Part shown: in pieces, positions 45,008 to 58,000 of the stretch
How the letters are laid out: each line of letters opens with the position of its first letter
How positions within the stretch are numbered: the stretch's first letter is position 1
The notes under the pieces: model-generated
What the model was told of the DNA's origin: nothing
Database searches by the model: none
What the model saw: the letters and a program-made list of their open reading frames with translations, nothing else
Translations under genes and position numbers: made by a program
Origin: Blasia pusilla
Lineage: Eukaryota; Marchantiophyta; Marchantiopsida; Blasiales
Reading direction: 5' to 3'
NCBI GenBank assembly: GCA_050084515.1
Contig: CM114273.1
Coordinates: 12,400,001 to 12,464,000, forward strand
DNA length: 64,000 nucleotides

Positions 45008-48000
45008 TCAAGTCCTTTCATCTGAGGGCTTGTTTTGAGAGCGAAAGAACTTTGAAATGGGTGGCTGCACAATCTGGGAGCTCCCGGACTGTCTCCCTCT
45101 CTTGCCAGGTTTTGAGGGCTCCTCGCTTGAGCGCTGTATAGCTGCAAGGATTCGACACTGTTCTTTGATGTCCACTTGAGTTAGGTCAATGCTGTCTGTT
45201 ATCACTGGTCCTGATTCTCTGCCTCTGTTTACTGCAGTGAGTACTTGAATCCTACCAGATGTTTCGGCAGTAACATAGTTGTCATGAGACTCAGCAAATG
45301 GCCTATTTTCAGAATCTTGATTCCTCATCTCATCTGCCTTTCTATTGTCCATGACAGAAGCAGAAAGAACTTGACGCACTGCTTCTTCTTTTGGTGTGTC
45401 TGGAGTTGACTTTGTGAGAGGGGATGCACGAGAGTCTTCCATCCTAGCTCCACACTGTCCTGGTATATCTTCACCAGGGAACGTAGAGACTGTCTCATCC
45501 TTTCCTTTGGTAGTCCCACGTTGGACATCTGGAGCAAGGTAGTCGTAAGACCTGTCATATCCACTCTCAATATCTCCACGCCTATCCTCCTGCAGGATGG
45601 AGCTCGTCTCAGGAGTCAGGTACTTCAAAAGTCCCTTAGATTTTGCTTTTGCACTGATTGCAGGGTTAAGTTCTCTTAATCGACAGTTGTCATTACTCTG
45701 CTGTGGGCCGCTGTTCACCTTCCCAACTGTGGTATTCGAAAAAAAATGTTGTATAGATTTCGTGCCCTGCACACAAACACCAGAAATTCTGTAAGACAAT
45801 GCACAGGCTACAATTCTAGATTCAGCAACAAAATGTTCAATTTTGTACTGTTCTACAGCTACATAAAGAAGACGAAGAAACTACTATCTAAATCCAAGGA
45901 ACTGGAATTGTCAGACAGGAGATGACAAATGTTGAGATCATATCTCAAGAGCTTCAAGTAAGTCTACACTGTTTTCTTCTCAATCAGATGTTGAAAGACA
46001 GCTAGATCTATTCGAGCCAGCATTTGAGTATTGTATTGGATACATGTCCCAATTTCCCATCGGATAAGATGGAAGATAGAAGCAAGGAGGTGATAGAGGT
46101 TTCTATGAAGAGAAAGAAAAGCACAACCCACATCTTATGCTGCTGGGAGATTTTAATTTAGAGGGTTTCGCCCCACCATGAATTGTGGTTGTGGCTGTCC
46201 TATTTTTTGGGAATCTTGCAAGGTTTCCCTGGTACCTTGGTGGGTTTATTCTCATTCCCTTTATTTTCTTCTTTGATTTTTTTTTATAATGGAGTGTTTT
46301 CTCCTTAAGTTTTCAGAAGTTAACATGGGGAGTCAATATGCCCTCACATCCTACCACTGGATCATCCATTCTGAGGTTAAAATGAAGTGTATGTCTCTTG
46401 TGAGAGTCCCCTAAATTTGAGACACAGATGATTTGATGAGATTATGGGATCTGAAGAGTACCTGTGCTGGTAGGTCCTGAAAACCACCTGCAGCAAGTGC
46501 CAAACGAGTACATGGGAAAGTTCCTTGAAGCCGCTCGAACATATTGTATGCAGCGTCTTCCAGGACTTTTGCCAGATTTCTGGACTTCTCAGTGACCACC
46601 AGCCCCAACAACTCCTTCGGCTGGTCCTCTCGGGCAGTTTCAATTGCACTAGGCAGGTCCTGTGCATGATTTTGCTCTTGACCGACTGCCAGGCTCTCCT
46701 CTTCACTCACCAAGTCTGCTTTACACTCCTGCTCATCTTTGAGCGCTAGGTCCATATCTTGCTTACAGCTTTCTAGTACCTGCTGATGCTCATCTTTGAG
46801 CTCTGGGTTCATATCTTGCTTACAGCTCTCTAGGACCTGCTGATGAGATGGCAAAAGTGATGCTGATAGGAGGTTGAGAGCAGCATGAGGCATGGCCCAC
46901 GACTTGGTATGGTCTTTGGACTGCCGAAAATTACCAGATCGATAATACATTTGTAGAAGCCGTGGATGTCGGTGATTTTGCTGAAAATCACGAATCATCC
47001 GTACAGAGAGCTCCTCGGCCAATATACTCAGCCACCTCCTGTTCATCGGCATGACAGATCTGATTTCAACTATTCTAGAAACAGTGTACTAATTTGAAAA
47101 CTTACACATCTCCCAAATTCAACTGGAGTTCTCACAGCCAGAACAGCAAAACCCGGGCTCCGATGAACATACATCATATTGAATTTGACTGCTGATTGAC
47201 TCAAAATATGCAATTTGAAGAAGAATTAATTGACTTTGGGAATGGATTGGAGACTGTCATAGCCACTGAATCTTTTGGGCGAACAAGATGCAGCAACTCA
47301 CGCCCCTACTCCTGATAAGCTGCAAGCACAGGACCATAAGTATAAACCTACCTTGGTCAGCGTCACCAAACTAAGAATGTGTCAGGAAAATACCTAATAT
47401 CAGAGAGTTCTTTAGTTGATTGAAAGGTCTTTGCAGCCAGCATGGATTTTGGTACCTGCTTCGCTTGAACTGCCAACACCATACCAGACATGGAAATACA
47501 TAAGGGATTGTGGCACCCAAGAAGCCGAGGATCATAATAAGTTAACTTTGAAATTGATCCGTTTTTAGGAATTTCTCATGCACATGGATGTGGGTCTATA
47601 TGTATTGGCAGCATGTGGTCGTATTTAAGGGCTTACACATTTGGCTTGGAAAGAGTATAAACCTTCCTATTTCACACGTTCCTTGGTGATCAATCACAAA
47701 CCTTTGTCAGCCTGGATGCCACGAACTGCATGCCATACATAGTTGCCCAAACGTTCACCAAAACAACTCGTCAATGTGGAAAGTGGCAGGGCTTGTGCCT
47801 CGCCTGCTGTTACAAAGCCCCACTTCTTAGTCAGCTCCTGCATGCAATTCCTGTGAAATTAGAATTGCTCCTTACTTCAACTCCCTATCTCAGCCCTTCG
47901 ATCCCTGGTCAGTTCAAAGTAACTCATGTTCTTTCTGAGGTATTGCTTTTTGATCTCCCCTTTATTCAAACTTTATGTCTTCATACAGTTAACATGACTA

Positions 48001-51000
48001 TAGATGGATACAAAATCTAGTCACCTTTCCTGACGAAGACTCTTTAAGTCTGAAAATTCAACTCTCAGACTCTCAAGCACATTTCAACAATTCCCATCTC
48101 CACCACAAGGTCACATGGCTATATCTGTCATTTGAAAATCAGCCGTAGGAAACTACATTGCAAGAACCACGTGAATGCTCACAACTACTGCACATTATGG
48201 ACGAAGGAAAATACCCAATTACTCATACCTCGCCAAGCTTCCCCCCCAGCAACTTGACTTTTTTCAAAGGCATTGTCTGCATGAGGCCTGGTACTGCTCT
48301 TGGCGGTATCTGCCAGAATAACACAACACAAATGCTTTGAGCTCACTGTCATTGGATCTAATCCACTTTCCAATGAAACTGTGGTATTGGATCCTGCGAT
48401 GAAGGACAACAGCATGGCAGGAGATGCTACTTCTCCAAATTATCCATGATTTGTGCGTCATACATAGGTACCCAGCAGCAGAAGTGCATGATTTGCGTAT
48501 TAAATCGTATCTTCCTTTCCAGATATGGAGGCACTCGATGATAGAAAATATAAATTGTTAAGGTCTATTGTAGCACATACACATTGAGCTGTAGTGGTTA
48601 TACGACACAATTTCAACCAAGAGGTGATGAGATTAACATCTCACCAGTGTTTGCTTATCTGGTTTGTTCTTTGCGGATGCAATTTTAGCCACTAATTTGT
48701 TGGTGGCAATTCCCTGCAAGAAAGCACACAACAAGTTCAGTGAAGGAAAATCCAAAAACTTGTGCCATGACGCAGGCAGGATCTCCAGAGAGAATTACAC
48801 AGAACTAAGCAGTAGAGATGTGTGAGACTTGCTTGGATTCAAAAGAAAAATTCTCATGAATCACTGTACGAAGGTGCTGTATGCATGAGTAATCATTTAG
48901 GATCCGAACTCAGGCACGGTAGATTGTGATGCATACAGTTTCCTGGCTGACATTTGGAAGTTCCATATTACCACTCTGTATGGCAAACACTCACACTACA
49001 TGACATGAATAAAAATGAATGAACTGATTCATTCATTTTTTTCCCCTCCTCTCCCCCCTCCCTCTTCATATGGTAACTTGCTTCACTTTTCCTCCTGCAC
49101 CCATCCCAGTCACTCGCACTGTCCAACCAGGGGATGAGTTTTTGGTCACATGGCTCTGACAGGCACTACATAATGACTTGTGAATAGGGAAAGTTCTCAC
49201 TCACTTAACGGGAAAACAGACCATTCTAATCCGACATAAGGTAGTTCATAGGGACTTGATGATAAAGGCCTTTTCAACTGCAGCTTCCATCAAAGCATTG
49301 GAAGTAACTTCCATTACTTTTCAAGGGCACTACCTTACTTGAGTGGTTTCATGTCAAGTAAGAACTAGGTTCAAATGCCTACGTTTTTGCATTAGGGTGT
49401 GGGTGCCAGAGTACAACATCTAAAACATTCAGCTTTAAAGTGATACTTTCCCAGTCTTGCTGAGTCCTGCATTAATTAGCCCACCTCAATGCTGAAATCT
49501 TGCAATTTCAAGTTCAATGGGCAACTTGAGTCATCATGCACCCGGCCAGTTCACTCATTCAGTTGCTCAAGCACAATCAAACATGAAAAGCGTGTACACA
49601 GGAGCTGTAAGTGATGAGTCATCTTACCACTGAACAAGTGTAGCCCAGTTCGTTTCTAACAGACGACCTTATCCTTTCTGCGATGATAGCACCTGCCAGC
49701 ATCCTTCCTTTTGCATGCCGAGTGGTAAGTTCTAACAGAGGCCAAAATCTAGAGGACACATTCCTCTACCATAAATCTCCCCGTGTTTCTAAGTCAAGCT
49801 AGTGAGTGAATTAGTTTGTAACAGTAGTCGGAGAAGTGTAGCCTGAAAGATGAAAGCACACCATACATCCCAGAAAGTTCGAATTCTCCAGGTCCACGTG
49901 AAGTGGACACCAGATATATGGAACAGAGTACACCTTTGACTTGAGTGTTCAAAGGACTGCTTGTGGTAGCTCTAAGTCTATGCTGCTGAAATTCAAAACT
50001 TCCCCAATTTGGCTTGGGTTAAAATGATCAACAGAATTGGAACTCACGAGGACAAAAGAAGTAAGCGAGCACATCTGACCAAAAAAAAAGTTCTGGAGAT
50101 AGCTCTGCACACCTTCGATCAAATGAGTTAAAGGGCACCAATGGACCATCTACAACAACCATCTCTGATTCCGCTCCTGATTTCCCTACAAGTCGATACA
50201 GCTCTTCGTCCCAATTGCAGCCCTCATTCACCATCTTCTCAACCTAAACATCAAGACATTCTCAAGAAGGAATGATGTGGTTGTTGCTTTTGGAAATCAG
50301 TCCTTGGCAAAATTTCTACCTCCCAATCATCTTATGGTCCCTTTCCTGTTCCATGTACTGCGGCCAGAGGATACACATACTAGCTAATGATGTCAGGGAC
50401 CCTCTCAGAGTGAGATATCTGCTGTCCTCTTTTCTATATTCATTCTTGGGTCATCTCTTGAAGTAGTTGGATGACTGTAAGTCACACGAGAAAAAAAAAG
50501 TTCAATTGTTTCTGTGAAAACCTCTCCACACTCACAGTTCGACTCCCCCACCCTGCCCAAAAAACGTAACATGGTTTGCCCTAGTTTCAGCGTCCTTAAT
50601 CATTCATGCATTCATCCACACCCTTGTGCTTGTGCCATCCATGTAGCATAATGTTAGGTCATGAATGGAAGGGGATGCATTCTGAGGACCCAGGGCCCTA
50701 TCAGGAGGGGCAGTAGGAGCCTGGAGCTTATTAAGACCTATAGACAAAACGACTAATAACAGGAGTCTGCAGCCCATAGGAATCCAATTGGTCAGCATGA
50801 GAGTTTTAACCCACAGATTCCTGCTCAAATTTTCCAGCATCGGGGAGATTCCCCCAACATACCTCGCGAGTTACATCCAGATATGCCTCATCGATGCTTG
50901 CTTTCTCACATATGCTGGAGAAGCGGTGGAATATAACGAAAACAGAGGCTGAAGCCTGCACATTAAACAGCCTCGTCAATGTCTTACAAAGTGCATTTCA

Positions 51001-52286
51001 ACCACGTGCCAACTTGCAAATGCCAACACCTACTCGTCTAAGAGGAATGCGCCCATGTCAGCTTCGCACTTCAGAGACTGTAGGAACAGAAGTGTCTCAC
51101 GACAGAGCACAATGGCAGATTCCGTCCTCAGGCATACGAATTATTAATCAAATGGTCAAGCCCCCCATACTAGTCAGGGAAACTGACGATTCCCTCCCCA
51201 GTCGGATCCATTCTTAATCGGCCAATCAAGTAGCCAAACCGCTGTCCAGATCTCCGAAGGAAGTAGGAGTGGGGAAATGAAGATTCCATCCGCAGGCATA
51301 CATATACAGTATTAAGCAGGCGGTCATGCAGACAAGCCCCATTCCGAAGCGCTTTAAAATGGGATTCACATTAAAGATCATGAAAGTAAAGGGCTCATGG
51401 CAGACACCTTTAAGGGCTGCAAATAGAAGGTGTCAACCGAGCACAAGGTCAAGTACATCAAACAAATTTGAAAACATTTCTTGATACACGAAGAAGCTAT
51501 GGAGAAGGGAGTTCTCTTATGAAAATCTGGGAGGCTTCTCATTGAGATTGCATATTTCCAAACGTTACCTGTCGATATCTTTCGAGCGAAACCTTTGCGT
51601 GACTTCGATTTCGCCCATCCACACTGCAGCCTTCTTCGCCAATTGTCTCGACGTGTACGCATTGCAACTCCGGGCACTGCATCCACAAACAATCATAAGC
51701 AATAAGTACGAAAAGGGCTGAGATGAAGTGCAGAAACAGTACATCGACAGAAGGATCTAGCTAAGGCATTGATACAACCTTTTTGAGAGCCTGATTTGCG
51801 CGTTCGTGGCGAGTGATTCCTACAGCTCGAGCTGCATAGTTGACGGCGATTAGACCCTCCCACTGCTGCACCGCCAAAGGGACCTCCTTTGGTATCCCCA
51901 GCCTTACATGCTCCACCTGCACTTGTGCAAAGGTTAGGAAGAGGGCTAGCTCATAAAGCCATGATCTCCTAGTGGAGAGTTGCTAGCATCTTCGAGACGT
52001 CAAAAAACCAAATCAGGGAAACAAACCATCGATTCAGTCTCAGCAGCCAATTCGTTCCTATCTCACCAGGGTTTGGGGGTTGTGTACAGAATAATCATAC
52101 TGAGAAGGGCTCGACTACGGGAACGTGGAACCCAAGTGATATTCTTTCTTGGCAGGAATTGAATTGAGATGCCAAAGGTATGAAGATACGTACAGCAGCA
52201 TAGAAGCAGTCGAGGTCGACATGAAGCACCACGGAGGAGTAAGTGGACGTATCTACGTCATCTCCTATTCCATCGCTGTCCATCAT
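45008..52286 (-). CDS. POLH: DNA polymerase eta (Y-family translesion polymerase)
   Basis: Bypasses UV photoproducts in the nucleus with PCNA. Exons by splice sites and phase: 52286-52194, 51916-51779, 51676-51569, 50955-50863, 50243-50113, 49703(or 49731)-49628, 48713-48645, 48309-48229, 47837-47702, 47469-47394, 47038-46462, 45766-45008; about 778 aa. The start is the first ATG of exon 1, a few codons before VVLHVDLDCFYAA, which carries a catalytic Asp. Exon 2 has PLAVQQWEGLIAVNYAAR, exon 4 the SIDEAYLD box, exons 7-8 GIATNKLVAKIAS and KLLGGKLGE (thumb), and exons 9-11 the little-finger region. The C-terminus ends with a PCNA-interacting peptide, QPPISKFF (45067-45044). A PIP/RIR-like TKSIQHFF opens the last exon, and a UIM/UBM-like DLTQVDIKEQCRILAAIQ may replace the animal UBZ finger. 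Exon 11 has a 19-residue tandem duplication. The exon 5/6 junction is uncertain: the better acceptor at 49732 does not keep phase. Confidence 0.9.
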
Positions 52287-55078
52287 ATTTCGTTTGCCTC
52301 CCTTTCGCCTACTCACCTCTCTCCTCACACTGATCTCACTTCAATTGAAGCTAGCTTCCACATGGGAATTCATGTCGCTGCTACTAGGTTCACAATCAAC
52401 AGCTGCTACAGCCTTAGTCAATTCACTCCGACCGTCAATCACCCATCATCTTCCACAGACAGTGTGTCGATGCTTGCACAGTCGTCCACCTAATGGAAAC
52501 CTCAGATGCAGTCGCTAGCCAGAGAATCCTCAACAGAATCAGCAGAAGATGTGTATGATGTTCAATCTGAGAGTCGACTGACTCTGCACGACTCACTCTT
52601 TGACTCCGAATCCAATTCTGCCACAGGGGTTTCGTCCAAGCTTGCAGATTAATACTGCCAAGGGAAACGGTAGCAGACCCGAGCAAAAGAATGCTCGACA
52701 GAATCACCGGCACATCTGAGATCTGAGAACCTATTCTGCACGACTCGCACTCCAAGTCCGACTAATCCATTTTTGCTACAAGCGGTGCGTCAATCCATCC
52801 AGTGTAGTACAGCAGCGGGTAACTCCAGCTACAAGTAAGAGCAAGACACTCCTCAGTAGAATGGGAAGCAGTCATCTATATGACGTTCATTCAACCTGAG
52901 GGTGGACCGATCCCCCACAGCCCACTCCTGAGCTCCCAGTCCTTCATTACCACAACGCTTGGACGTGAGACCTCCTCGTGACCCGTTACCAATTAGGGCA
53001 GCCTCAGGGAGTGGATGGCCTGTTGAGGAGATCCTGCTCGTCTCTTCCCCCGATGTTATGTTTTCGAAAATCGTCAGGATTCACTGCCCAAGCCACAAGA
53101 GTTTAGAAATCCCGCTTTCAGCCTAGACCCTATGGCTCTGGTGGAGATCTGATCAGGGACTGGAGTTCAGCAGTCAGGAGCTAGTTAGCACTGCCATATC
53201 CCATCCTGCAGCGTGCATTCTGGTCTGGTTCGTTGCACACAATCCTCCTTGTTCACTGTTGCGATGTCACAATGGGATGATTTACAACAATATAGCCCTA
53301 CCTGATTGGAAACGGAAATTCTACCGACACCTTTCTTTCTACCTCAGTTTCTCTTCCTCAGCGGTCTCGATCTTCAGGTTCCCTAGGTGTAGGAGGACGG
53401 TCGGGATGATACGCTGTCGGTCAAAATGCATGCCTGCAGTTTAGTATCTGGACTTAACCCTTGAGGTGATGGTGTTTAGTTCAACAAGCGATTGTTCTGA
53501 GTTGTGGATCTGCTGTGCTGCCTTTGTTCCCTGGTCCAAGGCAATGCATCTCCAAAATTAGTCCCAAATCACAACTAGGTCGTAAAATTGGGTTCCTGAT
53601 CGAATCAGATTAGGACTTCCGCCCAGATCAAAAAAGGATTTGGATTCCAGGGACCGGGTTCCAAGGGGCAGAAGTCGCGAATCTTATACTGTCAGCAGCA
53701 GCACCCAGCAACGTGCTCCAAGTATATCGTCTGCCGGAAAAGTAGAAGCGGAATAACAATGTGGGGTAGTAAATTCCCAAGCACAAGATTAGGCTGGCTC
53801 GCTGAGAGACGAACGAGACAAAGTGGACGAGATTGTTGGCACATCTTCTCATCCTTTATGGCGCCTCGCTTTGAAGCTACAAAATTTTACATGGCCGGAA
53901 ATGTTGAATGTAAACTCTTTAAGATTCCCACAGATCGGTCACGTTGGACCTTCAATGCATGTGAACATAACTTTAGTGTGCTCTTCTAATCAGCAAATTA
54001 TATTCTATGATGTTTTCACAAAGCCAGAGTAGCAACTCACAAGCATTGACATTATTACTTCCACACTAACCAGCAACCCGGGAAGTGGAGACTTCTATGA
54101 GGCGTAAGAAGTCAATCTTAGAGGGGAAAGTCATGCGTAGGTTTACGAAGTCGTCACTACGTTTGGGTTAAACAAGAGAAATGGAGTTAGTAGCCATCCC
54201 CGAAGAGCTAATGACCAGTCACACTTGAGCGTCTGATCCAACATAACTGATAGAGAGATGCGCGACTACTGTATAAAATCTATAAGCAGGTAGCAATCAT
54301 CTTGTCGAAAATAGAGTAGTCGAGTAGGAATGAGCTGGGAGTCTTTATTACTGAGCCTTCAGGAGCATATAGAACAGTGTCCATCTCCACAACGAGAATT
54401 GGATCATAGGAAATATAGCCTGTTTCCCAAAACCAATCTGCATGAACTAATTACATGCTATATTGGTTATAATTGCTTCCAGCAACTTGAAATGGGAGCT
54501 GCTGCATTTGAACGATCCTTTATACATAGGAGTATGCATCACCTCTGTAGAGACCTACCTTGCGTGGGTGATCTTTTACCTCACTGGGACACCTCTTATG
54601 GTCGAATCCACGTGTAGACTGACTTTGGTCGTTGGTTTCGTGGGGTTTCAAAAACTAAGTTCCACTGGATAGCTAGAACATTTTGTGGAAGTTGGGCTGG
54701 ACATCTGTCTGGGAACACCGGCTCCGCTATATCCTCTCGGGCCATTTGAGGAACTTGCAAGCACAACACGTCAGGGCAGAGCTTGACTGGATCATAATTG
54801 AGAGCCACAATTCGAAGTCCCAACTCATGTTAGGACTAAAATCTATCTGTCAGCTGCAGAACCTGTGATCGATAAGTCCATATTGATGTACAAATATTTA
54901 CAATCACTACTATTAATACCCACTTTACTCTAATGTGACGGAGCTAATTGCTTACACCGCGGGATGATGGATGAACAAAAGACTTCTGCCACGAGTTCAG
55001 ATTACAACATATCCCCCAATTCTGAATCAAATCACAATAACCAACAGCACTAGAAGTTTGCATCGACTAATAATCCCT
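52287..55078. other. Intergenic region between polymerase eta and CFAP58
   Basis: The left part should hold the polymerase eta promoter and 5' UTR, the right part the CFAP58 3' UTR. A degenerate tandem repeat lies at 52518-52975. Frames of 60-95 codons elsewhere (for example 53.26-53.44, 54.33-54.87 kb) show no known motif. No RNA gene is seen. Confidence 0.45.
52518..52975 (+). repeat. Degenerate ~150-bp tandem repeat, about three units
   Basis: Units start near 52518, 52681 and 52840. Shared landmarks in the same order are a GAGCAAxAxAxTxCTC-type start, CAGAAT, TCTG(C)ACGACTC and ACTCC...AGTCC, followed by an AC/TA-rich stretch. Units are strongly diverged. They sit about 230-700 bp upstream of the polymerase eta start codon, so they may overlap its promoter. 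Confidence 0.4.
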
Positions 55079-58000
55079 TTACCTTCCTACCCTAATGGCA
55101 GATTTGATGGTTTTGGGTGTTGGACTGGGCATAGGCGGGCCATGATTTTTTGCCCTTTGTTTCTCCTGTGGCTGCTGCTTGTCCTTCTGCTCTATGAAAT
55201 TCACCTTAAATTTATTCAATTGTCCATTCAAATCTTGAATTTCAGATTTGTACTCCTTCACTCGTATCTGGAACAAGGACACAAGCGTATCAGACAGGAC
55301 ACCAGCAGTCCAGGAGGTCATAGACGATGTATAGTAACATTTCAGATTGTAATTGGAGTGTGGTGTTTTACAATATGGATCAGCCACCAATCTGACAAAG
55401 AGCTCTTCAAACTTTACAGCTGAATGGATAATAACCTTCTACTTTGCCATGCTTTCATCGGGTTCCTTCTACTTTAATGAATGCATTGATCTCTGCAAAA
55501 GGTCTCCACCACCAGAACTGGTGTAATAAACTTGGATTTCCGTCCTGCATCTATCCCTAAATCGTGGGACATTTTGGAAGTAGGATACCTCTCCTTCTCG
55601 GGAAGACTTCCTAATGGATCACTATCTTTCCACAAATGATTGTGATTAGAGAAAAAATGAAACTTCGTTAAAGATTGGTAGCTTGTGGATACTATTTAAT
55701 ACTTGGCGATAATATATGACAATGGTGGAGAAGGTGAGGAAACCAACCTGATAGAGGGAAAGCTCTGATGACATTGCTTTCAATTGCCGTGTCTTGTCAG
55801 ATATATTTTTTGCATAGCTGTTAAGTTTCTCTGCAACTTCTGGGCCAGGCTGGCGAGCTAATATCTTCTGTAACTCTATGTACAACCTTTCCTTCTCTTG
55901 GATCAGCAAGTCCTTCTCAACCACCTGCAGAGACATCGAAATTGTGTGATTTCAGCGATCCTGAACTGAGCCATATATTTGTGAGCAGCTCTCAGCAGAG
56001 AGGAATTTGCATTCTTACGATTTTGGTTCTAAGACCATCCAAAGATTCTCAGAAAGCAGGGACCCCAAGATGCAAGCAAGTAAGTGGGAGAGAAATAAAA
56101 CGCTCAGGTCTGCTCTTTGTGATACCTCCTCTGTCTTTATTATGAGACGCTTTTGAAGAGTCTGAACTCTAGTGATCATTTCATAGACAGTAGGATCGGT
56201 CGCTTCCAATGTTCGCCAACGATGAACATTTTGCGGGGTCTCCAACTCTTCTGTCATTATCCTTACCTGCAGGATGCAACTTATATGTGTTTCTATACTC
56301 AAACGAGATGGAATTTAGATCTCAGACAAAAAGGGAGATTGTCCAGCAGAAAAAGAGTTCACATTCTGTCCAGTTTGGTTCTCAAAGAAATTCACAATTG
56401 AAATGAAATGTTCTGGACGTTGTGACTTGTATTTCCTGACAGACAATAAACAGTAAATTTCTTTGTATGATCATCAAGGAATGTTAAGAAACATTTTCCC
56501 CCTCCTAACAATGCTTGTGAAATTAGTCCTGAGGCATGAACTCCAATGTTTTGGAGGCTTGAGAAAGTAACATCTTTGAGCTTCTTCTGTTCTCTACTTC
56601 AGTACACGTATCGCAAAAATCCGATAAAGCACTGCTATATTTGATATGTCCTAACCTCTTGCGCCACATATCAACAGAATTTCTCACTCAACAGCAGCAA
56701 CTTTTTCTCTCCTTTGATGCTGGTCATTCCTTCCTTGGGACATGCCTACTTCATACTACGAAGTTTTCCACAGTGTGTCTTTCACTGCTTTCACACGATC
56801 TCACCTTTCCTCACAGTACTACATTGAAAATCTTCAATCACAACAGATACCAGATACCATACACCAGATTCTTCTTCAAGTTAGGTACATCCACGTCAGT
56901 CATGGCCTTCTTCAATTTACACTATATTCCCGATTTTTTTTTGAGTTTGCGATGACACCAATCCCCATCAATACTAATCCTGATTTGGTATCTCTCATTT
57001 TGCAGAAGGGATCCTGTGGGAGGAATCACCTGGATCCAAGAACCATTCTGTACAGGCACCCATTACATAGAATATTGTCTTTGCTGCTATTTGCTAACTA
57101 TTATTTATTCCTCTTATGATAGCCTTAGCTACAATCTGTACTCAACGAAGGAACTATTTTTGGGGAAGTAAGCTAATCAGCCAAATATAGCCCCTCTGTA
57201 GAAACGCCTTGGGTTTTCTGATTTAAGGCATCCTCCATCTCTTCTGAAGCCTCTCTCAGTCCCTCTTGTTGGAGACTCTTGCCTCTCCCATCATGACTCC
57301 TTGGGTAGATTTCTTGTGGGCTTGTGGGCTTGTTGCACCGTTAGTTCAAAGTGCCAACATGCTCTATTTTCAGGCCCTCCATTCCATCTGAAAGCTATTG
57401 CTACTTGTGTCTTGGCTGAGGAATATAACGGTACAAGAGCGGATTGAAACTGTCTGAATGGTGATCACCATGGATGAAAGAGCATTGGAGAACCCATCAA
57501 AGAAAAGAAACAAGGGGGATTTAAAAGCCAAACAGGCCTGAGCCCACAACCGGCTAGAATGAAAAACAAATACAGGGGAACCCTGTAACAACTAACCTCA
57601 CCAACAGCATACATGATATTAGCGAAGGAAACTCAACTACCTCTAGCAGTGACGTTTCTCACAGATTGGAAGCACTTCAAAAGCCAATTGGGTTAGGGAA
57701 GGGCTCAAGCCCTGATTTGGTTTCCTTGCTACTTGCCTTAGGTTCCTTACCTTCAGCCTCAACATTGCACCCTCCCCTAACCCTTGTTATTCAGCCGTAA
57801 TCTCTGAAGGTTAAAAATAAAGCTTCCAACAGTAAATGCCCGAACTGACAGTTACACACACGTCTTTCTATATCTTGTTTGTCCAGTCCAAACCGAGCTA
57901 AATGTTTCGAACACAACGTGGTCACATCTAGACATGAATAAAGCTTCTCCTGTCTAGTTTCAGTTCTGTGAAGTGTCAATATTGTTACTGTGTAGTCTCA

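Noticed and set aside
54330-54872. Overlapping frames between polymerase eta and CFAP58
   Set aside because: There are frames on both strands without family features or consistent splice signals; more likely 3' flanking sequence of CFAP58.
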